A DNA stretch of 64,000 nt from Lyophyllum atratum. Its lineage: Eukaryota > Basidiomycota > Agaricomycetes > Agaricales > Lyophyllaceae. The position numbers and the translations under genes are program-made. Under the pieces are notes generated by a model. The model was given only the letters and a program-made list of their open reading frames with translations, made no database searches and had not been told where the DNA came from. Positions 21,693-33,237 of this stretch are shown here, piece by piece; the stretch's first letter is position 1, and every line of letters starts with the position of its first letter. The stretch is taken from positions 1,116,001 to 1,180,000 of the forward strand of contig JACGCN010000015.1 in assembly GCA_014905825.1 (NCBI GenBank), read 5' to 3'.

Positions 21693-23006
21693 ATGTCCAC
21701 CACACCCCGGCTTTTTCAGCCCATCAAGATTGGCGATATAACGCTTCAGCACCGACTTGTCCTAGCCCCTTTGACGCGGTGGAAAGCAACACAGCTAACT
21801 CAGGTCCCAATTATCCCGCTCATGAAAGAATACTATTCTCAGCGGAGTAGTGTTCCCGGTAGTTTGTTGATCGCCGAGAACGCTTTCGTCTCCTCAGAGG
21901 CAGGAGGCGCCTTTAACACCCCTGGAATATGGAATGATGAGCAAGCTCACGTATGGCGGGAGGTGCGCTTTCTCGAACGAATTCTCCGTCAGAAGTTGTA
22001 ACCTACTTCGCCTTAGATCACGGATAGAGTGCACGCCAATGGATCATACATATTCCTCCAGATTCGAGCCCTTGGGCGCACAGCAGATCCGGCAGCTTTG
22101 GCTGCGGTAGATTCTTCCTTTTCTTTCGTTGCTCCATCTCCCATACCGCTTTCCTCTCGACCAACCGATGTACCAAGGGAGCTGAGTGTCAACGAAATCC
22201 ACGCTTATGTACAGTGGTTCGGTCAAGCCGCGAAAAACGCTGTCGATAAAGCTGGCTTTGACGGGGTAGAGATCCACGGCGCGAACGGATTTCTCGTGGA
22301 TCAATTCATTCAGGACGTCAGCAATCAGAGGGCCGATTGTTACGGAGGCAGTATAGAGGCCAGGAGCAGATTCGGACTAGAGATAGTCGAAGCAGTTGCC
22401 AATGCAGTGGGCGGAAAGAGGACCGCAATCCGCCTTAGTCCGTGGAGCCCCTATCTAGGTATACTTGCTGCCGCATCTCACTGTGCATTCACAACCTCAT
22501 GCGCTGCTTTCACAGATATGGGTATGAATGACCCCATTCCTCAGTTCTCTCACTTTGTATCTACGCTGAAGCGGAAGCACCCGGATTTGGCGTATCTCCA
22601 TTCATCGAGCCACGGATAAACGGCGACATGGATCTGACATCAACTGCCCGTGGATCGAACGACTTCATTCGTGAAATATGGAAACCGCTACCTCTCATCG
22701 TCGCAGGCGGATATAACCGGGAGACTGCTTTGAAGGCTGCTGAAGAGAACGGGGAACTTGTTGCATTCGGTAGGATGTATATATCCAACGTAAGAATGTA
22801 CTTCTGCCGTGCGCGGATGCCAATTGACATCTGGTTAGCCCGACCTTCCCCTTCGTATAAAGCAAAACATCCCGTTGACGCCGTACGATCGTAAGAGGTT
22901 TTATATCCCGGGTTACGAAGTGGGGACGGAGATGGGCTACATTGATTATCCTTTCGCGACTGATGGCGGAGGAAGGAAGAATAGTAGTATAGATTCACAC
23001 CTTTAA
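21693..23006 (+). pseudogene. Old yellow enzyme family reductase, copy 1 (frameshifted)
   Basis: FMN-dependent NADPH:enone (ene) reductase family. Exons by comparison with the two neighbours: 21693-21962, 22017-22458, 22516-22789, 22839-23006. Family motifs: FQPIKIGDITLQHRLVLAPLTR at the N-terminus, the active-site pair in EIHGANG, YGGSIEARSRFGLE, and near the C-terminus IVAGGY...LVAFGRMYISN. Two defects stand out. One base is missing around 22602, so the frame ends at a TGA-free but wrong TAA 17 bases on, whereas copies 2 and 3 read on through HV(I/V)(D/E)P. Also, the residue matching yeast OYE Tyr196 (proton donor) is Phe here (GANGFL). Downstream coding is otherwise intact, so the damage is recent, or the missing base is a sequencing error. 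Confidence 0.8.
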
Positions 23007-23384
23007 CGTTAATCGCCCTCAGCCCCATCATTGTTAGATGGATCGTGGAAATTGGTCGACCAGTGCGATTGCGCTTTGATGAGTTATAATTGTGTATGGT
23101 CTTCTGTCACCGGCAAACAACTCACCCATGTATGTGGCCCAGTAAGAAGTTTTATTGTTGGCACGCATGGAGCTATAAATTTGTATCACTTCCGACAGGG
23201 TCACACACCCATGCACCTTGCAGCACGGTATCGAATGTCTTCCTGGGTGATCATTCTCACAGCATTCACCATCCCGTTGCGTCATCATGAGATGATCAGC
23301 TTATCAACACTCTGACCGACCATTGTCGACCCTTCCCCGCACCGATCAGGACACAAGAAGAACTTTCCATATTCTTTGGGCGAC

Positions 23385-24731
23385 ATGACGGCCACCGAAC
23401 GTGTCTACCCCACCTCTACTCCACCTCTACTCTTTCAGCCCACGAAGATCGGGGATATCACGCTGCAACACAGACTTGTCCTAGCACCTTTGACTCGCTG
23501 GAAAGCAACGAAATTGACTCATGTCCCGATTCTCCCACTCATGAAGGAGTATTATTCCCAGCGAAGCAGTGTACCCGGCACTCTGCTGATAGCAGAGTCA
23601 GCTTTGATCGCCTCCAAAGCAGGAGGATACCTTAATACTCCCGGAATATGGAACGATGAGCAAGCAAGCGCGTGGCGAGAGGTTCGAGAATCTTGATAGA
23701 TCCGCTATCAATTACGCTCAACAAGTTTCCGTTAGATAACTGACAAAGTCCACGCCAACGGATCATACATATTCCTCCAGATCCGAGGTCTAGGGCGCAC
23801 AGCAGATCCTGTGGCATTAGCTGCAGAAGACTCTTCCTTTCCATTAGTAGCACCATCTCCCATACCACTCTCCTCTCGGCCGACTGATATACCGAGGGAG
23901 CTGATCGTTGACGAGATCCAAGAATATGTGCAGTTATTCGCTCAGGCCGCAAAGAATGCCGTCGAGGAAGCTGGTTTCGACGGAGTCGAGATCCACGGTG
24001 CGAACGGCTATCTCGTCGACCAGTTTCTTCAAGACGTCAGTAACCATAGGACCGATAGTCACGGAGGGAGCATAGAGGCTAGAAGCAGATTCGGACTAGA
24101 AGTAGTCGACGCCGTTGCCAACGCCGTAGGAGTGAAGAGGACCGCGATCCGCCTCAGTCCGTGGGGCACTTTCCAAGGTATTCTTGGTCCTGTACGTAGT
24201 TTTTTCAGTCACAACCTCACGCGCTACGTTCCCTAGATATGGGTATGGACGATCCCATCCCTCAGTTCTCTCACTTCGTATCTGCGCTGAAAAGGAGACA
24301 CCCGGATTTCGCGTATCTTCACGTTATCGACCCGCGGATAAGTGGCAACATAGAACGTACGATGGCTACCCATGAATCGAATGACTTCATTCGCGACATA
24401 TGGAAACCACTTCCTCTCATCGTTGCAGGTGGATATACAAGGGACACTGCTTTAGAGACCGCCGAAAAGAACGGGGACCTCGTCGCGTTTGGTAGGATGT
24501 ACATCTCCAATGTGAGGACGTGCTTGTGTGTCTGCTCGAGATCGCGACTGATTTGCTGGTTAGCCCGACCTTCCTCTTCGCTTGAAAGAAAACATCCCGC
24601 TTACACCGTACAATCGCAAGACGTTCTATATTCCTGGTTACGAAGCGGGGACAGAAATAGGGTATATAGACTATCCTTTCGCGAATGAGGCCAGTCGAAA
24701 GGAGAATCGCGATAGTCATGACTACGCGTAG
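23385..24731 (+). CDS. Old yellow enzyme family reductase, copy 2
   Basis: Four exons: 23385-23681, 23736-24177, 24237-24511, 24564-24731, with GT-AG introns at the same places as copies 1 and 3. The product is about 390 aa, normal for the family. An (alpha/beta)8 flavoprotein using FMN and NAD(P)H to reduce activated C=C bonds of enones. Visible: N-terminal FQPTKIGDITLQHRLVLAPLTRW; active-site His, Asn and Tyr in EIHGANGYLVDQF; YGG replaced by HGG in the next motif (SHGGSIEARSRFG); RLSPW; and phosphate-binding IVAGGY and AFGRMYISN. No frame damage. An alternative start 9 bp upstream (ATG 23376) is possible. Confidence 0.9.
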
Positions 24732-26254
24732 CACATCCCGAGGTTCGGCGTATGGAGATGGAACGGAACGGTGCAGGTGAGCACGGAGGTCAATGACAGT
24801 TTGATTTTCCTGATGGGTAGGGCCCGGATAAGACGCTGGCGGAGGAGTCTGACCTCGTCGAGGTATTTCGGTGTAAATCGGCAACGGGTTTACGGTTTTA
24901 ATGGCTCAAGGTACTTATCAGATAAACGGGAAGCTAGAAGAACTATGTCAACGCACTGAGCTGCCTGGAAAGCGCGAAAAAATTCTGGCCAGACACGGCC
25001 AGGGCGAATTTGCTGCTGCAGCGCTTATGTCCTCCAGCACTATGTCGTCTTCGGTATGGATGGCTATTAGATTTCCAAATGGTTAGCACCAGAGCGAGAG
25101 AGAGGGGGGGAGAGAGAGACAACATACGTATTGTGATCGCCTCTATGACCTCCGTCTTCGACTCTAGTTGGCCTGTATATCATCTGCCTTAAGCCTGAAC
25201 GTATTCGCATCTCAGAAGAGAGCAATCGACAACTAGGGAAAAGATCACAATAACCATAATCAGACCTCCCGCGCGGCCGTGCCTAGAATGCGCAGCTAAC
25301 ATCAATAGCAAATCAATAGTGGAGGCTCAGAGGCTGAGGTGGCAGTTTTCCAGGACGGTCCAAACATTTCACAACGAACCATCGCCTCATTCGGATGCAT
25401 GATGGAGACGCGTCATGGGTTTTTCTCTCTTCTCACACCATACCTGGGGCACTCTCCAGTCGTTTGATCAAATCTTTGACATCCACTGTCGCCTTTGAAT
25501 GGTCCTCAATCATCTGCTGGATCAGACTCTAAGATCACGATGATGTACTCACCGGCCGCCAAAACGGTATCAACTTTCAATTTCGAGGATTTATCGATTT
25601 TTCCCCCCTATCTCAGTCTGTTCACTCAAGGCCAAAACAAATTTCAAGAAGATACATCTCTCCCCTCCGGCTCTCCCTTTTCCGACTGGATTCATCTGTA
25701 CACTCCATACCCTTTACAAGTTTTGGTGAGTCAGTCTGGATGTCGCCTTATATTGCTCTGGTTGATCATACGTCGACGTATTCCAATTCAGTCTGTTTGA
25801 AGCATTGGCGTCGGACGAAATTCAACTTTGCCTACCCTGTGGGTGTTGCCCGTCCTTCGTACTCCTCTTGCTTCTCATTTATATCAGTCAACGAACGTAA
25901 GGTTTCGACGACTTTGCAACTGCTATTCATATGTTTCCCGAGCGGATGACAACCAGCTAGTGATGGTGTGTTGTACCGCTTCTGATACGGTGAATCAGCC
26001 GAACACGTCTGAACACGTGGGTCGCATCTCAGGTATCCTACTCGAATTTTTCCCCAGGATAATGCTTCTCACAGGATCCTTGATCACCATTACATCATTA
26101 TCATGCAATCTGCTGAATAACGCGTCTCAAAGATCACCCTTGACAGGCTTGCCCACGCCGACTGCTCGAAAAAGACACGCTTCCGGCCGTCGGTTTCTTT
26201 ATAAGAAAGACGCGTCCCATCCTCCAGGCTATACACCAACGGAATCCATTTACC
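24732..26254. other. Intergenic between OYE copies 2 and 3
   Basis: Only short frames (60-100 codons) without motifs. A purine run GAGAGAGAGGGGGGGAGAGA lies near 25096. The proximal promoter of copy 3 is at the right end. Confidence 0.4.
26200..26205 (+). promoter_or_regulatory. Putative TATA box of OYE copy 3
   Basis: TATAAG within CTTTATAAGAAAG, 55 bp upstream of the ATG at 26255. Confidence 0.45.
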
Positions 26255-27573
<1,319 letters not shown>

Positions 27574-27895
27574 CACCGTCTGTTCATGAGTACGTCTGGC
27601 AGTCGCTATAGGCGTCGGTGTATCGTAAATAGAATCGTAATTTCACAGATAAGAATTCTGGTGCATGGAGGTATCGAAGGCGAGTGCCATCAAAGAAACG
27701 AGCCTTGACTTCAGCCCTACCCGTATGTACTATTGATCGTAAAAAACACGGTCGCTGGTGTCAACTCGCACCATCCTGCAGCCAGTCTGAGATCGCAGGC
27801 GCGTAGATCCATGTCGTTGCCTCAAGTTGAAGATTTACTGGCAGTTACGATAGAAGTACGATGACATGATCGGGGATGAGGCCAACAGGTGGGTG

Positions 27896-28200
27896 TCAAG
27901 AGGTGCTACGACGTGAGGGAACATGCTCAAGGTTAGCAACTGTGCTAGTGTCGTGAAGCTTCTGCGCGAGCTCAGATATTCCGACAATTAAGCCCTGTTT
28001 ACTGACCACAATGATGACAAGAGATGGATACACGTACTTGCCGATTGCAGCTGTGAGGTCTTTCTCAGCATCCTCGACGTCAGCCACTAACGCGCAGTGT
28101 ATAGGATATGCAGGATAAAGCGGCTTAGACAAGAATTGCAGGTAGACAAAATAGGTTCATGAATAGGCAGACTAGGAAGTGACGCGTTCCAGAAGATAAA
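27896..28200 (-). pseudogene. Relic 3' end of the polytopic membrane protein family
   Basis: The minus-strand frame ending at 27896 reads ...YPAYPIHCALVADVEDAEKDL, then YVYPSLVIIVVSKQGLIVG and a polar Ser/Arg tail. The YPSLVIIVV-SKQ block sits where paralogues at 16477 and 50498 have YPSIIILLVSQQRSM and YPSIIVVLVASQRSM. A hydrophobic stretch upstream (about 28140-28190) is broken by stops. No start or earlier exons are found, so it is probably a truncated copy. Confidence 0.45.
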
Positions 28201-28514
28201 CGACCTGAAAGTTGAACGCGCCATGCAAGTCCTTGAAAGACCCTAAGAGCCGCAGCCCGGCGCTGCGGGAGTGATCGATGCATTTGGTCACGACGTCGGG
28301 TCTTGGGGATCTTTCCTCAATCGGTTGCATTGCAATCTCGAGATGACTGACGACTGAACAGTATGAGGCATCAATCCTACATGGACCTTGTCCAAACCTC
28401 CACTCCGGTACGTTTCTAGCGGCCCCGATCTATTCTAAGTAATCTGAAGGGGTGCCCCACGCGAATCTCTTGGTAAATTTCGCTGTCTCAGTGTATAGCT
28501 CGATTTACGATACC

Positions 28515-29925
28515 CATACGCAGCCCCGGTTTCACCGTTTCGTGGTGCGCGTTCGAGGAACTACCGTCCTCGCCTGAGGTAGACGTTTAGGCCAAGAAGT
28601 ATGCCCCCCTTGTAGGTCGTCGAACAAGCAAGGATCCAGGATTTTGTAACGGTCACAGGCATCGCAAGGCCGGGCCAAGCCATTTCTATGGAAAATGAGT
28701 CTGATATCCTCAAAGTTTAACGCAAGAACATACCGTCGTCTCCTAGTCCTCAAATGTCCAAGAGCAACAGTAGGACTACGGAGAGGGTCACCAGAGGAGT
28801 CATACGTCTTACTCCGACACCTAAAGGTCCACCGTTATTCCTTGAAACATTCGGGGTTTCGGATGAAGCTTGGGTAGTCGTTGAAGATGGCGTAAATGTA
28901 TCGCTGCTCGGAAGGATAGCCTGAGTCGTCGTAGGGGGTGTTCCAGATATGCTTGCGGGAAGCGAGAGAGTTGCTTTAGCTGTCCCTACGTTCTTTGTGC
29001 TGGTAAGATTCGCGGTTATGACGGTTTGTGCTGGCAGCGCTCCTATTTGTGACTGTCGAACGAGTGGAGAACAATTAGCGAGGAAGATAAGGGGGTAATC
29101 AAATTTGACAAGCTTACGGGGATAAGGTTTAAACCTGGAATGCTGGATGAGGGATCTGACTCGGATACAGTCATGGGAGGTAAACTTGTCGACATTAATG
29201 GTTGGGTCGCATTCGAAACTGGGCTTATCACATCAAACGGTGGACTCGTTGAAAACACTGCGCCGTCGCTGCATATTCGTCCGTCAGTCATGAAGAGACA
29301 CCTCGAGAGACTATTATTACGTGACATTACGCGCACGGAGAATGCACGATACCCTAAAATCGACTGAGAATAATGTGGGCAAATTTGTAAGAATTACTCA
29401 CGAAGAATTGGGGGACTTAAGCTGTATCTTGCTGTCGTCTATGGTGACAACGGCCTGGCTGCTATTAGTTCTCGCTTCAAGGAGCCGGAGTGGGTCTACG
29501 CCAGCGCAGAGAGCATCCAAATCGAAGAACGGTGGGTCACCAGGCTCAGAGTGCCAAATGATCTTCAGCGTGTCACCGAGCATTGTAGGAGATTGGGGGG
29601 CCTTAAGGACAAGCGCATGAGTAAAGTGAATCGCGCAAATGAATCTACATTGGCAATGGGGTTTAGTGATCGATGAAGTGTAGTCAAAATCGACCACTTA
29701 CATGTTGAGCATCCAGTAGGGAGACATCGTGATAATGAAGGGTAACTTTTTCGCCACACTTCAAGCTCTCGAGCTGTACGTACGCCTTATGAACCCCGAG
29801 AACATTGTAGATGGGAAAATGGAAGACGAGCTGCGGGCAGGGCCTTTCATCGCCACCGCGATGGTTGTCAACTCTTTGGCATAAGTATCTGAAACGGCGT
29901 TTCTTCAGGACGACGAAGACGGGAG
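28515..29925. repeat. Inverted duplication, left arm (partner 52690-54090)
   Basis: About 1.4 kb that recurs in reverse orientation at 52690-54090. It covers the GPI-type gene, about 190 bp downstream of it and about 200 bp upstream (for example CCCCGAGAAC in both, and GTCGTCGAACAAGC versus its complement at 53985-54000). Identity looks around 80% by eye. The right end stops about 100 bp before the LINE insertion. Confidence 0.7.
28750..29727 (-). CDS. Secreted Ser/Thr-rich protein with GPI-type ends, copy 1
   Basis: Start ATG 29727 (MSPYWMLN), intron near 29700-29645, then a hydrophobic signal region (FICAIHFTHA) and a folded N-terminal domain, VLKAPQSPTMLGDTLKIIWHSEPGDPPFF. This resembles the beta-sandwich at the N-terminus of fungal Kre9/Knh1-like and Ser-Thr-rich GPI-anchored proteins. 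Further exons give Ser/Thr/Pro-rich sequence (LPPMTVSESDPSSSIPG; TPSSTTTQASSETPN) and a C-terminal hydrophobic tail (LVTLSVVLLLLLDI) as in GPI anchor signals. Likely attached to the plasma membrane or wall. Splice joins around 29370-29420 and 29060-29130 are inferred, and two frames are possible after the second intron. Confidence 0.6.
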
Positions 29926-30013
29926 GAGATCAAAAAACGAGGTTAGAGGTGTCGTCGGACCTTCATCGGATAAACTCCTTCGAGGACATGCATAGCTTCT
30001 TCCCGATGTTCAA

Positions 30014-30026
30014 CATGTCAGAGACC
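30014..30026. repeat. Target-site duplication of the LINE, left copy
   Basis: CATGTCAGAGACC. The same 13 bases follow the poly(A) tail at 41186-41198; with the two preceding A bases the match is 15 nt. Bases of this length are typical of LINE target-primed insertion. Confidence 0.8.
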
Positions 30027-30893
30027 GAGTTCATGGATCCGGCTTCTTGGACCTGAACCACCACCACCAGGCGGTCTTCAGTACCCGATTCTCACCGCTC
30101 ACGGTGTCCTTCGGCACGAAGCTGCCTCAGGTAGCTTTCGTGGTCCTCGATATGACTCTGCTTGAATGCAGCTGTCCAAGATGCACAATCCCCTCTGTCT
30201 CTGGAGGCCAGTAAGAATGCCCACCCCACTGAGATGTACTACGAGCGACCCATATGAAGGCCCCAGACATCCCGACGGCCTGAACATCCATCATTAGGTA
30301 ATAGACTACGTATTACCCCCGAACCTCCGAGTAACCCACTTCGGCCGAACCTACTTCCCACGAGCCAGAACCAGGGGGACACCGATCTGGTCACGCAAAT
30401 GCTCCCCGCCCAGCCCACCCCCAACAAGCTGATCCCCCTCCTACCACGAGTACCCCGTACCTTCGTAACACATCCCCCGTCGCTATCCCGCCCTCTACCG
30501 TATACCTGGTTGGATGTATACGCATCCACATCCCCCTCCTCCGCTCCAGACTCCGCTTCAGTATGACAAATGTCTCACACACCTCCTTCTTAACTGCGTA
30601 ATCGCTCTACATTACAAATGTATTAGGAATAGTAGCTCTCATCCCCCACCTAACCTTCCCCCCCACCTGCCCGCCTCCATCGCAATCGCTGGCATCACAT
30701 GGGAACATACTGAGCCGTCTCTCCTCACTCTGTCCGACCATCGGTCTCTCCACCCAAAAGGAATATCACGCCCTGAGAGAGAGACCACAGAGCCAAGTGT
30801 ATCCCTGCTCTCGCTTAACTAGAACGGTTAGCCGACCGCCCTAAGCCCAGCAAGGGCTGTACACGCGGAGTAAAATTTTTCCGCTCAGCACTG

Positions 30894-30900
30894 TATATAA
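30894..30900 (+). promoter_or_regulatory. TATA box upstream of the 30947 ORF
   Basis: TATATAA, 47 bp before the ATG at 30947, with the start in a pyrimidine-rich leader. Such spacing is typical of a polymerase II core promoter with a short leader. Confidence 0.5.
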
Positions 30901-30946
30901 ACCGCCAGAATCCTGCACTCACACACCAAGTTTCTGAGACGCGACC

Positions 30947-31456
30947 ATGCTCTTCCCTTCCTACCCCTCACCACCACCTAGACACTACCGCCGCCCCTCC
31001 CGCGGTGATCAGCCCCGCCCGCGAGACGTAGCAGTGGATCATTACTGGATCCTGCCATCATGGAACCCTACCATCCCTCACCGGAGACTGCTCACCAGCG
31101 AACCCCCTAGTGAGGAAACCAGCATTGCTATCGGGGACTACATCAACATTGTCCCTCAAGGTCCCCCGATCCCGTTTGGCAACCCGCAGGGTAGAGAATC
31201 CAGAGGTATCGTCACGGACATAGGAGTCACCAGTAGCTTCTGGACCGTCTCCTTTGTGGTCGTCACAGAGTTTTCCGGGGTGGTTGGCCTTCGCGTCCCA
31301 ATTCATCATGCACTCCTCGACCGTACAGAGTACGACCTCCACGTCGCCCACATCGTTACACCAGGCAGTAGACATGATGCCGACCCCTACGATATGGCTA
31401 GGGAATGGATCATCGGTAGCAAAGAGAGAGCCAGACAGGGCAGGCAAACCATGTGA
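30947..31456 (+). CDS. Unknown 169-aa protein encoded in the 5' part of the LINE
   Basis: ATG 30947 to TGA 31456. A Pro/Arg-rich basic N-terminus (about 1-35) is followed by a region rich in beta-strand residues (about 60-140: IAIGDYINIVPQG, RGIVTDIG, FWTVSFVVVTEFSGVVGLRVP, YDLHVAHIV) whose Gly and hydrophobic spacing looks like a small SH3/KOW-like barrel, then a charged tail. It has a TATA box 47 bp upstream and AATAAA at 31736, so it looks like a separate transcription unit. It is not the usual LINE ORF1, which lies 1.8 kb downstream. It could be an extra element protein, a captured host gene, or part of another nested element. Not recognised. Confidence 0.45.
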   Translation: MLFPSYPSPPPRHYRRPSRGDQPRPRDVAVDHYWILPSWNPTIPHRRLLTSEPPSEETSIAIGDYINIVPQGPPIPFGNPQGRESRGIVTDIGVTSSFWTVSFVVVTEFSGVVGLRVPIHHALLDRTEYDLHVAHIVTPGSRHDADPYDMAREWIIGSKERARQGRQTM

Positions 31457-33237
31457 CACGTCCTCGGAGCGGTCCACTCTCCCGTGTCTCACTCGCCCCA
31501 ACCACAGCACCCCCCTTCCCCCCTTCTTTTGAGAAAACCCACTGTCCTTACACCGTAACCTGCTCAGGGCATCCTGTGGCCAGAACACCGTGAGTCGCTT
31601 GCCTCAGGCTCTACCAGCGCTAACGGGGACATATAGATTCCTTCTCCTGGAGATTACGTAATTACACACGCGTCACCCTCAGCCTGTCCTTATTGTACCC
31701 TTGTTTGCCTAGACCCCCGCAGGGTAATAAACAGTTTTGAACCTCTTGCCCTCTTGACTCCCCGCCCCCCCTATTACTATGCACCACAATACCGCATCCT
31801 CCGAATCCCCGACGGCACTCACACAGTGGTATCTGACTAAATCATGCTGTTGCCACGTGCCCCACCACAACTTAATTTTCTGAGGACCATCTAGGTATGC
31901 ACGACGACCGGGGTGAACCTTCGGGCCCTGCCGCCACCGACCCCCACTGACGTCGCAAAATAGCTGTGTTCCGGAAACTGGGAGTACTGAGATAGCTAGT
32001 ATGGCCCTCTTAGAACGCGCCTACCCCCGATCCAGCTCCCCAACCGCGCTATTACCTAAGCCACAGTACCACCGCGCTCCCGCGAATACCTGCCCCCCTG
32101 CTAAACCGGTCAAACCACACACATCATAACTAGCAGGCACGTCATCACCCAAACCTTCCCGTACACGCTGTAACAGACGGGTTAGTAAGGTGGCGTTACG
32201 CCCGTATTGTGGTGAGAATGTGGGGTATGATCCCGCCTGCCCTGTGATCGTCAGCAACACTACAGCACCGCCCCTCCCTCGATCGTTCCCGTCACCCAAT
32301 CCTGTACGCAGAACAGCCTCCCCGCACAGGTGTGTATGGTCTCCAACCTGCACCCTAACACAGGGCCCTCGCCACTCCTCGTACGCGATCTCTGACCTCC
32401 CGCCATAGCCCACCTTCGTACGCGATCTCTGACCCCCGGCCACAGCCCACCTTGCGAAGGTACTTACTCCCGGCTGCATCAGACCACCATCACCCCCGAT
32501 GCCACGAAGTCGGTTGCTCCCTCCCAAGATCACGGTATTCACACCAGTTACCGCACCTCGACCATCCCCAGCCGGAACGGATAACCTGTTCATCCTAGCT
32601 GGACCCTACGACGGAAACCCTGCTCTAGCATGAGAAAGCATGCGTGTCCCTCTCTTGGAACCTCATGCTACCTCACCGATGCATGGGCCCCCACTCTGAC
32701 TGTCATCCCCGACGAGCGAAACAAGAGGGACGAGCGAAACAAGAGGACTAGGGAACACTACCCCCGCCCACAACCCACCTGTATCATTACGCCCCCGCCC
32801 TCGTCGGTCCCTGGCAATGCAAGCCAAGAAGTTAACCGCCTAGGTTGGACGACAACCCTAGTCGCCCCCGCCGCATCCTCCTCGCGACAGCCGGTGATGC
32901 GTGGAAGACGGAAGGGTACTTATCAAGTCTCCAGGACATCCTCAAGGTGTTAGTCGTCTCGCCACTTTAGGAAGCTTGAAAGCATCGATGTCAAAGGCTC
33001 TCTCGGGCACCATCATCTCGCGTCCCACACTAGTCCTGTACCGGCCGACTGCAAACAGAAACCGTAAGCGATGAAACGCGGCATGCATAGCCTGCATGGA
33101 CCAAGCTGTTCTGGGATGACCCCCTTCGTATAAAAGAGAGCCTAGCGGATCGCACCGACCCAACCCAACCCAAGAGTCCTTATAACACATCCCCACCAGA
33201 CCTATAACCCAATAGTCTCAAGCTGCTGTCCGTGATA
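31457..33237. other. C-rich LINE interior without a supported plus-strand gene
   Basis: Contains AATAAA at 31736-31741. There is a 38-bp tandem pair at about 32378-32455 (CGTACGCGATCTCTGACC twice) and a doubled GACGAGCGAAACAAGAG near 32709-32745. A 190-codon minus-strand frame (32593-32021) is Gly-rich and is best read as a by-product of C-rich plus-strand sequence. Confidence 0.5.

Noticed and set aside
29811..30056. 81-codon plus-strand frame ending MSETEFMDPASWT
   Set aside because: It crosses the LINE insertion point at 30026/30027, so host and element sequence are joined by chance.
32021..32593. 190-codon minus-strand frame within the LINE
   Set aside because: Gly-rich product opposite very C-rich DNA, no motif, on the strand opposite to all element genes; best explained by base composition.
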